This document shows positions 27,249-34,880 of a DNA stretch of 64,000 bases, piece by piece. The notes under the pieces are model-generated. The model saw nothing but the letters and a program-made list of their open reading frames with translations. It had not been told where the DNA came from and did not search any database. Position numbers and translations under genes: made by a program. Origin of the DNA: Candidatus Puniceispirillum sp. Its GTDB lineage: Bacteria; Pseudomonadota; Alphaproteobacteria; Puniceispirillales; Puniceispirillaceae. Every line of letters begins with the position of its first letter. Position 1 is the first letter of the stretch. The DNA lies in contig JAOEVD010000009.1 of the NCBI GenBank assembly GCA_028383305.1, positions 23,723 through 87,722 of the forward strand, given 5' to 3'.

Positions 27249-27472
27249 GAAGGTTTTCCCTTTTGGCGCGGAAATCGCGACTGATATTTTGGATGTTGAT
27301 TCTGCCAAACCGTAAGGTTTTGCATCGTCGTGATGGCTTTGACCTAAATCTGCGCCGCATCATTCACCGGACCCCGCTGCAAGGCCGAAGCCTGATTGCG
27401 GCTAACATAATTTCAATTTTTCACAAGGCCGGTTCTGGTCTTGCTGATATCCAGTCTTTTTCTTTTTCATGA
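27249..27472 (+). pseudogene. relic of a TauD/TfdA-family dioxygenase
   Basis: A short frame from ATG 27249 reads MKVFPFGAEIATDILDVD then SAKP and a stop, like the N-terminus of TauD/TfdA enzymes (GAEI...D). Overlapping in another frame, residues at 27308-27385 read NRKVLHRRDGFDLNLRRIIH then RTPLQG, which matches the conserved C-terminal NR-LHRRD-FD-RR-HR-G motif, including the 2-oxoglutarate Arg. About 200 middle residues and the HxD motif are gone and the frame is shifted. I read this as an internal deletion of a once complete gene. The C-terminal match is clearer than the N-terminal one. Confidence 0.6.
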
Positions 27473-27494
27473 CAGATCTTTAGGAGATTTTATT

Positions 27495-27956
27495 TTGTCA
27501 AATGAACGTAAGGTCGATCCGGCAGAGGTTCGCGATCACATTGACTCCATTCTAGGAAGCTATGAGCAGGTTTTTGAAAAATTCTTCCTGTCCAAATTTA
27601 TGGGGCTTAACTTTGACTATCTTCCGCATGAGGCCGCCGATGCCGATAAGGATCATCTTCGGGTCACTTTTGAAGTCAATGAAATGCTGATGAATCCGCA
27701 AGGGTCGTTGCATGGCGGCATCATGGCGTCTGTGATGGATATCTCGATGGGGCATCTTCTGGGCAAAACAATTGGCATGGGCATCACCATCGAAATGAAA
27801 ACCCAATATCTTCGCCCGGCGAAAAAGGGACTTGCCATAGTTGAGGGTCGTTTTATCAAAAAAGGCCGTACCTTATCCTTTATGGAAAGCCGACTTTGGG
27901 GAAGTGACGGCAAGCTTGCTGCGGTTGCAACCGCGACTTGGAAAATGCCAAGCTAG
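27495..27956 (+). CDS. PaaI-type hotdog thioesterase
   Basis: 153 residues, starting at a TTG at 27495 that has a strong AGGAG eight bases upstream; no ATG fits, and a TTG at 27441 has no such site. NPQGSLHGGIMASVMDISMG carries the HGG motif and Asp of the PaaI/YbgC-like hotdog fold. KTQYLRPAKKG is the usual central strand. It would release free acids or CoA from acyl-CoA. It precedes the C5-dicarboxylate module, separated by two hairpins, so it may form its own transcript. Confidence 0.85.
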   Translation: MSNERKVDPAEVRDHIDSILGSYEQVFEKFFLSKFMGLNFDYLPHEAADADKDHLRVTFEVNEMLMNPQGSLHGGIMASVMDISMGHLLGKTIGMGITIEMKTQYLRPAKKGLAIVEGRFIKKGRTLSFMESRLWGSDGKLAAVATATWKMPS

Positions 27957-27965
27957 TGAAAAATG

Positions 27966-28020
27966 TGACGCGCGGCGTTTGAATCGCGCGTCATGCAATA
28001 GCCGGATTTATCCGGCTATT
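27966..28020. terminator. two consecutive hairpins
   Basis: TGACGCGC (27966-27973) pairs with GCGCGTCA (27986-27993). Then AATAGCCGGA (27997-28006) pairs with TCCGGCTATT (28011-28020) around TTTA. Both stems are perfect, of 8 and 10 bp. No T-run follows, so they may protect a 3' end or terminate with a factor, and they separate the thioesterase from the MmgE/PrpD gene. Confidence 0.6.
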
Positions 28021-28106
28021 GGTAAAGACGGGATGTTCTGGTTAGACTGGTCATGTCGCATCTTTGCCGGTCTGTTCTGGATGCCGATGTTTTTAAAGGT
28101 TTGATC

Positions 28107-29435
28107 ATGTCCGATTCCGCTTTGCTGCCGCATATTCTTGATCTGGCGTCTGTTTCGCGCCACAGCTTGCCGCAAGATGCCCGCAAGATGGCGCAATTAT
28201 CACTTTTTGACTGGATGGTGGTTAGCCTTGCCGGCGCGGATCAGCCATTGGCGCATATTATTCGTGATTTTGTGATGGCCGAAGGCGGGGTACCACGCGC
28301 GGCAGTCACTGGCGCGACGGTTCGCCTGCCTGCTCGTGCGGCCGCCCTTGCCAATGGCACGATTTCACATGCGCTGGATTATGATGATACGCATTTCGCC
28401 TATATCGGCCATCCATCGGTTGCGATTTTTCCGGCGGCCTTGGCAGCGGCTGAAGATATGGGCGCATCGGCTGATGATGTTGTTGATGCGTTTTTGATTG
28501 GCGCTGAATCGGCCTGCCGGATTGGCATGGTGCTTGGGCGTGATCATTATGATGCTGGCTTTCATCAAACGGCAACATCGGGTGCGTTTGGTGCCACCAT
28601 TGCCGCCTCGCGCCTTTACCAGCTTGATCGGGCTGCCACCAGTGCGGCGTTGGGGCTTGTCAGCACGCGCGCCGCGGGACTGAAATCACAATTTGGCACG
28701 ATGGGAAAACCATTCAATGCCGGTGCCGCCGCGGCAAATGGCATTGAGGCAGCCAGTCTTGCAAAACGCGGCTTTACCGCCAGCACCGATGCCTTTGCTG
28801 GCGCGCAAAGCTTTCTTGCCGCGCATCATGGTGCGGCTGGCGGCAGTGCCGCAATTGATGGTTGGTCTTTTGACCAGTTCTTTTTTGCCGCGGTCAGTCA
28901 CAAGCTTCATGCCTGTTGCCACGGAACCCATGCGATGATCGAAGCGTTACTTTTGCTATTGGCTGATGGTGCTGTTGCGGTTGATGATCTTGATGAAATA
29001 CAGGTTTATATCGCGCCCCGCTGGCAGAATGTTTGCGATATCAAGGCGCCTGAAACCGGCCTTGAAATTAAATTCAGCTATGTTTTCTTGGCGGCGATGG
29101 CGCTTCGGGGTGTCAATCTTGCGGCGTATGAAAGCTATGATGATGGCCTGTGCCATGATGCTGATCTGATTGAACTTGCCAAGCGGGTAAAGGTCATTGG
29201 CGATGATCAGATTGCCGACAGCGCCGCGCGCGTTGATCTTAAACGAAAAGATGGTCAATCACGATCCCAATCATTTGATTTGCTGTCGTCGATTGATCCG
29301 GCGCTTCTTGGCACAAGATTGCTTGCCAAGGCCAAGGCGCTTATCGGTGATGATCGCGCCAATGATTTATGGGCGATGACAAATGCGCTTGAACAGGCCT
29401 TGGCATCTGATATCGCCGCAAAATTACAAGGATAG
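28107..29435 (+). CDS. MmgE/PrpD-family protein (2-methylcitrate dehydratase / cis-aconitate decarboxylase superfamily)
   Basis: 442 residues from the ATG at 28107 with AAGG eight bases upstream. NGTISHALDYDDTHFAYIGH followed by PS is the hallmark motif, with the DD-H...HPS residues used by this superfamily; FHQTATSGAFGA and the lid domain after residue 270 (VSHKLHACCHGTHAM) follow. Known members are 2-methylcitrate dehydratase (PrpD), cis-aconitate decarboxylase (IRG1/CAD, itaconate former) and iminodisuccinate epimerase. No prpB/prpC lies near. The next three genes form an itaconate/mesaconate-CoA route, so a C5/C6 di- or tricarboxylate substrate is likely. Confidence 0.85.
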   Translation: MSDSALLPHILDLASVSRHSLPQDARKMAQLSLFDWMVVSLAGADQPLAHIIRDFVMAEGGVPRAAVTGATVRLPARAAALANGTISHALDYDDTHFAYIGHPSVAIFPAALAAAEDMGASADDVVDAFLIGAESACRIGMVLGRDHYDAGFHQTATSGAFGATIAASRLYQLDRAATSAALGLVSTRAAGLKSQFGTMGKPFNAGAAAANGIEAASLAKRGFTASTDAFAGAQSFLAAHHGAAGGSAAIDGWSFDQFFFAAVSHKLHACCHGTHAMIEALLLLLADGAVAVDDLDEIQVYIAPRWQNVCDIKAPETGLEIKFSYVFLAAMALRGVNLAAYESYDDGLCHDADLIELAKRVKVIGDDQIADSAARVDLKRKDGQSRSQSFDLLSSIDPALLGTRLLAKAKALIGDDRANDLWAMTNALEQALASDIAAKLQG

Positions 29436-29492
29436 CCGGTTGTCTTATAGAATTTCTGGCATGATGGCATGACCAAGCAAAGGAGTGAGTTT

Positions 29493-30320
29493 ATGGATTT
29501 TTCCGATTGGATCGGCAATAGCGTGTCAAGCGATGACGTGATTACGGCGCGTATGGTCGATCATTTTAAACATACGCTTGGCGATCATTGTTTTACCGGC
29601 AATGAGGTACCGCCTGGGTTGCATTGGTGTTTGGCGCCCGAAGCGGTTAGTCCGAAATTGCTTGGCCCTGATGGCCATCCAAAGCGCGGGGATTTTCTGC
29701 CTGAAATTCCCTACGCACGCCGGATGTGGGCAGGGGGCTGGCTGGAATTTCATGGTGATTTCAAGATTGGCAATCATGTCAAAAAGCAAAGCCGCATTGA
29801 TGATATCAGCTTTAAATCAGGCAAAAGTGGCAATTTATGTTTTGTTGCGGTGACGCATGAATTTTCCGTTGGCGGCAAGTTGAAATTGCGCGAACGCCAT
29901 GATGTTGTTTATCGTGAAGAAGTGACGGCCGCGCCGCCGCTTGCCCCGATCACCGACAGCATGGCGGCGCATCGCTGGCAGGTTGATGCCAATAGCGTGA
30001 TGCTGTTTCGTTATTCGGCGCTGACATTTAATGGTCATCGCATTCATTATGATCTACCCTATTCGACCAATGTCGAAGGGCATGGCGGCTTGTTGGTTCA
30101 TGGCCCATTGCAGGCAACATTGATGCTGAATTTGGCCTGCAGCATTGGCGCAAAATTGCCAAAACATATGGCTTACCGCGGTGTTCGGCCATTAGTTTGT
30201 GGCGATCCGGTCATGGTTGATGCGTCACCTGAAAATGATGAAGCTGGCCACGTCATGCTTGCGGCCTGTGTTCGCGGCGCCGATGGCAATATTACGATGA
30301 AAGCCACCGTTACCCTCTAG
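29493..30320 (+). CDS. MaoC/HTD2-type hydratase (itaconyl-CoA / mesaconyl-C4-CoA hydratase-like)
   Basis: 275 residues from the ATG at 29493 with GGAG upstream. It is a double hotdog: an N-terminal half with WAGGWLEFHGDFKIG and a C-terminal half with the hydratase motif FRYSALTFNGHRIHYDLPY (Asn, His, Asp). That motif is typical of mesaconyl-C4-CoA and itaconyl-CoA hydratases of the MaoC class. It would add water to give citramalyl-CoA, the substrate of the CitE-like lyase encoded next, 23 bp downstream. Substrate is inferred from the family and this neighbour. Confidence 0.82.
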   Translation: MDFSDWIGNSVSSDDVITARMVDHFKHTLGDHCFTGNEVPPGLHWCLAPEAVSPKLLGPDGHPKRGDFLPEIPYARRMWAGGWLEFHGDFKIGNHVKKQSRIDDISFKSGKSGNLCFVAVTHEFSVGGKLKLRERHDVVYREEVTAAPPLAPITDSMAAHRWQVDANSVMLFRYSALTFNGHRIHYDLPYSTNVEGHGGLLVHGPLQATLMLNLACSIGAKLPKHMAYRGVRPLVCGDPVMVDASPENDEAGHVMLAACVRGADGNITMKATVTL

Positions 30321-30343
30321 CCGACATTGTGAAAGACCGATCC

Positions 30344-31159
30344 ATGACCACACCAAAGCCCTTATCCGTTCCGCTATTTGTGCCGGGGCATCGTCCTGAA
30401 TTATTGGCAAAGGCCGGTGCCAGTGGTGCCGATGCGGTGATTCTTGATCTTGAAGATGCGGTTGCTGATGCTGATAAACCCGCAGCCCATGCCGCCCTTA
30501 TGTCGCGGCCTGATTTGCCGGTGCCATTGGTCGTGCGCTGCAACGGATTTGACTCAAGCTGGTTTGCCAAAGACATGGCGGCTTTGGCCGAGAACCCGCC
30601 ACAGATGATTATGCTGCCAAAGGCAGAATCGGTTGATCATCTTGATGTGATTGCCAAACAAATTGGCGCAGATATCCCAATCATCCCAATTGTTGAAAGC
30701 GCGCTTGGGCTGGCCACAATCGAGGCCATGATGATGCATCCATCAGTGTTGCAATGCGCGTTTGGTCATCTGGATTTCTCACTTGATATCGGGGCTGATC
30801 CGCAGTGGGATTCGCTTTACTATGCGCGTGGTAAGATTGTTGTTGCATCGCGCCTTGGGCAAAAGGCATCGCCGCTTGATGGGGTCGCGGTGCGGTTTGA
30901 TGATGCCGAGATTGTCGCTGGTGAGGCACGGCGCGCGCGCGACATGGGCTTTGGTGGCAAGCTGTTAATTCACCCCAAACAGATTGCACCGGCAAAGGCC
31001 GTGTTTCGGCCAAGCGATGCCGATTATAAATGGGCGCAGCGCGTCATGGTCGCTGTTGCCAATAGCGCATCAGCGGTTCAGCTTGACGGGGCAATGGTTG
31101 ATGTGCCGGTGATCAAACGCGCCGAGGCCATTATCCGTGATTATGAGGCGCTGGCGTAA
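30344..31159 (+). CDS. CitE-family lyase (citramalyl-CoA / malyl-CoA type)
   Basis: 271 residues from the ATG at 30344; a GTG at 30329 is an alternative. SVPLFVPGHRPE, VILDLEDAVADADK, VVRCNGFDS, MLPKAES, IVESALGL and FGHLDFSLDIG are the ordered motifs of the HpcH/HpaI-CitE barrel, with the substrate Arg and the metal-binding Glu and Asp. It would split citramalyl-CoA to acetyl-CoA and pyruvate, or malyl-CoA to acetyl-CoA and glyoxylate. No citD or citF is present, so it is not part of citrate lyase. Third enzyme in the itaconate-like module. Confidence 0.85.
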   Translation: MTTPKPLSVPLFVPGHRPELLAKAGASGADAVILDLEDAVADADKPAAHAALMSRPDLPVPLVVRCNGFDSSWFAKDMAALAENPPQMIMLPKAESVDHLDVIAKQIGADIPIIPIVESALGLATIEAMMMHPSVLQCAFGHLDFSLDIGADPQWDSLYYARGKIVVASRLGQKASPLDGVAVRFDDAEIVAGEARRARDMGFGGKLLIHPKQIAPAKAVFRPSDADYKWAQRVMVAVANSASAVQLDGAMVDVPVIKRAEAIIRDYEALA

Positions 31160-31182
31160 TGCGACGCTGGCCAGATCATGGC

Positions 31183-31214
31183 GGCAAAATACTGAATTGG
31201 CAAAATATTGAATT
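31183..31214. repeat. 16-bp tandem duplication
   Basis: GGCAAAATAYTGAATT occurs at 31183-31198 and 31199-31214 with one C/T change, followed by GGCA. It lies in the 69-bp gap before the CoA-transferase and its second end sits next to that gene's AGGAGAG ribosome site. Confidence 0.9.
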
Positions 31215-31228
31215 GGCAGGAGAGTTTA

Positions 31229-32362
31229 ATGGCGAATAGCCCAAATCGTGATCTTGACGGATTGCTAGTGATCAGTCTTGAACAGGCTGTTGCCGCGCCT
31301 TACGCCGCAAGCCGACTTGCCGATGCTGGTGCGCGGGTGATTAAGGTTGAACGTCCCGAAGGTGATTTTGCCCGTGGCTATGACGCTGATGCGAATGGGC
31401 ATAGTTCGTATTTTGTATGGCTTAATCGCGGCAAGGAATCGGTCGCGCTTGATCTCAAACAGCCCGATGATCTGCAGATTTTCAAACAAATGCTGTCCAA
31501 GGCTGATGTGTTTATCCAGAATTTGATGCCTGGGGCGCTCGATCGTCTTGGCGTTTCGATGGCCGATTTGCGGCAGGCCGACCCGCGATTGATTACCTGC
31601 GATATCAGCGGTTATGGCGCGTCTGGCCCCTTTGCCCAGATGAAGGCCTATGATTTTCTGGTTCAGGCTGAAGTTGGGTTGGCGCAGATTACTGGCGCGC
31701 CTGAAGAACCTGGCCGTGTTGGTGTTTCGATCTGTGATATTGCCGCGGGAATGACGGCCCATGCGGCGGTTTTGCAGGCTTTGGTGGCGCGAGCAAAAAC
31801 TGGTGAAGGCCGCGCCATTGAAGTGTCGCTATTTCATGCGCTTGCCGATTGGATGAATGTTCCCTATCTGCAACATCATTATGGCGGGCGGGAAATTCGG
31901 CGTCCCGGACTGCATCACCCGACGATTGCGCCTTATGGTGCCTATCGTTGCGGCGATGACCGGATGCTGTTGATCTCAATCCAGAATGAGCGCGAATGGC
32001 TGCGGCTATGTAGTGATGTTCTTGACCAGCCCGATTTACCGCAAAATCCAAAATTTGACAGCAATGTCCACCGGGTTGAAAATCGCGCGTCGCTTGATGC
32101 GGTTATGAATGGAGTTTTCAGCCAATATTCAATCGATAAAATTGCCGAAAAACTGCAGGTGGCGCAAATTGCCTTTGGCCGGTTGAATGATATGAATATG
32201 TTTACGCAACATCCGCAAAACCGGTTTGTTTCGGTTCGCACCTCGGCTGGTGATGTACAGCTATTATCACCCGGCGCGATTGTGAATGGCATCTTGCCGA
32301 GATTGGGTGATGTTCCCGACCTTGGCCAGCATAGCGCGGCTATCCGCGCCGAATTTTCCTAG
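31229..32362 (+). CDS. class III CoA-transferase (itaconate / mesaconate CoA-transferase-like)
   Basis: 377 residues from the ATG at 31229, with AGGAGAG upstream. VISLEQAVAAPYAASRLADA and the catalytic Asp in RVGVSICDIAAGMTAHAAV define the CaiB/BaiF family. WLNRGKESVALDLK, FIQNLMPGA and KAYDFLVQAEVGLAQITG resemble mesaconyl-CoA C1-C4 transferase and itaconate CoA-transferase, as remembered. It would put CoA on the C5 acid that the MaoC-type hydratase uses. It closes the four-gene module and is convergent with the LysR gene. Confidence 0.85.
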   Translation: MANSPNRDLDGLLVISLEQAVAAPYAASRLADAGARVIKVERPEGDFARGYDADANGHSSYFVWLNRGKESVALDLKQPDDLQIFKQMLSKADVFIQNLMPGALDRLGVSMADLRQADPRLITCDISGYGASGPFAQMKAYDFLVQAEVGLAQITGAPEEPGRVGVSICDIAAGMTAHAAVLQALVARAKTGEGRAIEVSLFHALADWMNVPYLQHHYGGREIRRPGLHHPTIAPYGAYRCGDDRMLLISIQNEREWLRLCSDVLDQPDLPQNPKFDSNVHRVENRASLDAVMNGVFSQYSIDKIAEKLQVAQIAFGRLNDMNMFTQHPQNRFVSVRTSAGDVQLLSPGAIVNGILPRLGDVPDLGQHSAAIRAEFS

Positions 32363-32422
32363 ATGATGCGCAGGGATATCGTGCAAAGCTGCATTTAAGC
32401 CAGATTTTGAATCAGATTGCAT

Positions 32423-33310
32423 TTAGGCCGAAAATTCGCCAATGCGAACCGCATCACGAAACGCCGCTTCGGCAGCCTTGATTACGGTTAATTTGGGATT
32501 GCCGTCACGATAGACAAGCCCAAGCTGGCGTGCCGGCGCTTTGGCGCCAAGCGCAAGGCGTTTGACCGGTAGCGGGTTCATATTCCGAACACAGCGTTTA
32601 GGCACAATCGAGACGCCAAGATTGGCCATCACCATGCTTGAGATTGCTTCCAGCCCCTCAAGCTCCATCGAATCCTTGACCGTGATTTTGCGCTTTTGAA
32701 GCCAGCTTTCGACCATCTGGCCAAAAATGGCATTGCGGTCAAACCGGATAAAGGGACGGGTACGAAGCAGTTCAAGCGGATCGTCACTTTCGGTTTGCGG
32801 CGGTGCCAAAAGCTGCATTGGTTCGGCGGCAATGTCAAAACAGGATAATCCCTGTGGCAAAAGGGCGGGGCGTGTGATGATCGCCGCATCAATCGTGCCG
32901 CGATCAAGCTGTTGCAGTAATTGATATGACAGCCCGGGAAAAATCACCACATGCAAATCGGCATGACGCTGGCGCAATAAAGACAGGCCAAGCGGCACCA
33001 ATCCGGTCAAAGTGGTTGGCACCGCGCCAAGCACCAATTCACCCTTGAAGCCTTGCTCGCCAATGACCGATGCCAGAATACCGTCATAGTCACGGATAAT
33101 ATCTGCCGCTTTGCTGGCCATTGCCCGTCCGGTTGGGGTTAATTCGGGACGCCGGTTTTTCCGGTCGAAAAGCGTGACTCCCCATAATGATTCCAGTGCT
33201 TTCATCTGCTGGCTTACCGCCGCATGGGTGATGTGACAGGCAGCCGCGGCGGCGCTGAACGAGCCATGTGTTTGAATGGCAAGCAAGGTACGAAGTTGGC
33301 GAAGGGACAT
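32423..33310 (-). CDS. LysR-type regulator
   Basis: 295 residues. The helix-turn-helix is at residues 1-60 (AAAACHITHAAVSQQMKALE) and the effector domain starts near 90 (GELVLGAVPTTLTGLVPLGL). It is divergent from the succinate-dehydrogenase-like operon (142 bp apart) and convergent with the C5-acid CoA module, so it probably responds to a dicarboxylate or its CoA ester and controls one or both. A symmetric TGTAAAA/TTTTACA site lies in the divergent gap. Itaconate operons elsewhere are also run by LysR proteins, which fits but is not proof. Confidence 0.9.
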   Translation of the reverse strand: MSLRQLRTLLAIQTHGSFSAAAAACHITHAAVSQQMKALESLWGVTLFDRKNRRPELTPTGRAMASKAADIIRDYDGILASVIGEQGFKGELVLGAVPTTLTGLVPLGLSLLRQRHADLHVVIFPGLSYQLLQQLDRGTIDAAIITRPALLPQGLSCFDIAAEPMQLLAPPQTESDDPLELLRTRPFIRFDRNAIFGQMVESWLQKRKITVKDSMELEGLEAISSMVMANLGVSIVPKRCVRNMNPLPVKRLALGAKAPARQLGLVYRDGNPKLTVIKAAEAAFRDAVRIGEFSA

Positions 33311-33355
33311 ATGCGTCTATCCAGCCTATGACAATCTTTGTTTTGTAAGTATTAA

Positions 33356-33372
33356 TGTAAAATTTTTTTACA
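33356..33372. promoter_or_regulatory. LysR-type box candidate
   Basis: TGTAAAA (33356-33362) and TTTTACA (33366-33372) are perfect 7-bp inverted arms with three bases between. They contain T-N11-A (33358-33370), the LysR-family binding pattern. It is 45 bp upstream of the LysR start and 80 bp upstream of the Fe-S subunit gene. Confidence 0.55.
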
Positions 33373-33452
33373 CAATAAGTAAATATTATTTAGTTTCATT
33401 AAGAAAAAATGAAATTTATAATGCACTAGGTTTATGAAAATGGAGTAATCTG

Positions 33453-34193
33453 GTGGCGAATGAAACGCAAACAATGACACAATCCATGACCGTGTCGATC
33501 TGGCGTGAAAATGGCGATGATGGCCGCTTTGAAAAATATGAAGTGCCAGCGAGGGAAAACCAGACAGTGCTTGATGTTGTGGCCTATGTCCAACAGCATA
33601 TTGACCCCACTTTATCTTACCGGTTTGCTTGCCGCGTTGGCATGTGCGGATCTTGTGCGATGATGGTCAATGGATCGCCGCGCTGGACGTGCCGAACACA
33701 TGTTAGCAAGGTCGTTGCCGATGATCAGCTTGAGGTTGCGCCGCTTCGTAATTTGCCGGTGATCAAGGATTTGGCAACCGATATGGATCCGTTCTTTGAA
33801 AAATGGGTTGCGGCTGAAGCGGTGTTTCACCCAAGCAAGACACGCCATGACCCGATGGCAGCCATCACCCCTGATGATCCAATGCGAATTGCCGCCAGCG
33901 AGGCGATTGAATGTATCAATTGCGCGGTCTGTTATGCGGCTTGTGACGTGGTTGAATCCAACCCCGATTATTTTGGACCGGCAGCGTTGAACCGGTCCTG
34001 GTCTCTGGTGAATGACATCCGTGATGATGGGCAAGATGTGCGGCTTGCCGCTGTTGGGTCAAATGGGGGCTGTCATAATTGCCATTCCCAGCAAGGCTGT
34101 GTGCAATATTGCCCGAATGAATTGAACCCAACCTTGTCGATTGCCGGATTGAAGCGCGAAACGACAAAAGCCCTTTTCCGCCGGAGCCGCTAG
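33453..34193 (+). CDS. Fe-S subunit of a succinate-dehydrogenase/fumarate-reductase-like complex
   Basis: 246 residues from a GTG at 33453 with GGAG eight bases upstream. C60, C65, C68 and C80 (FACRVGMCGSCAMM) bind [2Fe-2S]. C154, C157, C160 and C164 (CINCAVCYAAC), then C210, C216 and C220 (CHSQQGCVQYCP), bind the [4Fe-4S] and [3Fe-4S] clusters; C207 is extra. The order Fe-S, two anchors, flavoprotein differs from the usual sdhCDAB. The next gene begins right after its stop, with no spacer. It carries electrons from the flavoprotein to heme/quinone. Confidence 0.9.
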   Translation: MANETQTMTQSMTVSIWRENGDDGRFEKYEVPARENQTVLDVVAYVQQHIDPTLSYRFACRVGMCGSCAMMVNGSPRWTCRTHVSKVVADDQLEVAPLRNLPVIKDLATDMDPFFEKWVAAEAVFHPSKTRHDPMAAITPDDPMRIAASEAIECINCAVCYAACDVVESNPDYFGPAALNRSWSLVNDIRDDGQDVRLAAVGSNGGCHNCHSQQGCVQYCPNELNPTLSIAGLKRETTKALFRRSR

Positions 34194-34538
34194 ATGCTTG
34201 ATGTTCGTTTATATATGTTACAGCGCTTGACGGCGCTGGTCATGGCGCCGCTCGTGATTGGGCATATTGCGGTGATGATCTATGCTGTTCAGGGCGGTTT
34301 GACAGTTGACGAAATTCTGGCGCGGACACAAGGCTCGGTTGCGTGGTTTTTGTTTTATGGCAGCTTTGTTGTTGCCGTTTCGATTCACGGTGCCATCGGA
34401 TTGCGGGTCATTAGTTTTGAATGGTTTGGCCTGAAGGGGAGCGCCCTGCAACTTTTTAGCTGGGCGGTTTTTGCGCTTTTGTTTGGGCTAGGTGCAAAGG
34501 CTGTCTATGCTGTTACCTTTGCAGGAGTTGGGCTATGA
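34194..34538 (+). CDS. membrane anchor subunit 1 of the Sdh/Frd-like complex
   Basis: 114 residues with three hydrophobic helices (MAPLVIGHIAVMIYAV, VAWFLFYGSFVVAVSIHGAI, LFSWAVFALLFGLGAKAV). His residues in the first and second helices (VIGHIAV, SIHGAIG) are good heme b ligands. RLTALVMAPLVIGH matches the short SdhC/D-like anchors. Start codon abuts the stop of the Fe-S gene, and its own stop overlaps the next start (ATGA). Confidence 0.82.
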   Translation: MLDVRLYMLQRLTALVMAPLVIGHIAVMIYAVQGGLTVDEILARTQGSVAWFLFYGSFVVAVSIHGAIGLRVISFEWFGLKGSALQLFSWAVFALLFGLGAKAVYAVTFAGVGL

Positions 34539-34876
34539 TCCGGCCGCATCGCACGCATCCATTATGGTTTGCCTTTTTGCTTCACCGTTTATCAGGGCTT
34601 GGTCTGGCGCTGTTTCTACCACTCCATTTCTACATGCTGTCATTGGCGATTTCAGCACCGGCGCGCCTTGACGGGTTTTTGCGTTTTACCGATTTGACCA
34701 TTGTGAAACTGGCCGAATATGGTTTGGTGTTTTTGCTAGCGGCGCATTTATTTGGTGGGCTTCGGCTAATGGCATTAGAATTTCTACCATGGAGCCCACA
34801 TCAGAAAACAATGGCGGCACTGGCGGTGGCGTTTGCCTTTCTGGTGTCGACGTTATTCTTTTTGAAAGCGATTTAA
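34535..34876 (+). CDS. membrane anchor subunit 2 of the Sdh/Frd-like complex (cytochrome b556 type)
   Basis: 113 residues, three helices. LLHRLSGLGLALFLPLHFYM carries the HR-SG signature of cytochrome b556 SdhC with a heme His, and AAHLFGGLRLM is a second His region. Start overlaps the previous stop by four bases, and the flavoprotein begins four bases after its end. Two short anchors with heme point to a di- or mono-heme quinone-reactive complex. Confidence 0.82.
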   Translation: MIRPHRTHPLWFAFLLHRLSGLGLALFLPLHFYMLSLAISAPARLDGFLRFTDLTIVKLAEYGLVFLLAAHLFGGLRLMALEFLPWSPHQKTMAALAVAFAFLVSTLFFLKAI

Positions 34877-34880
34877 TCCG

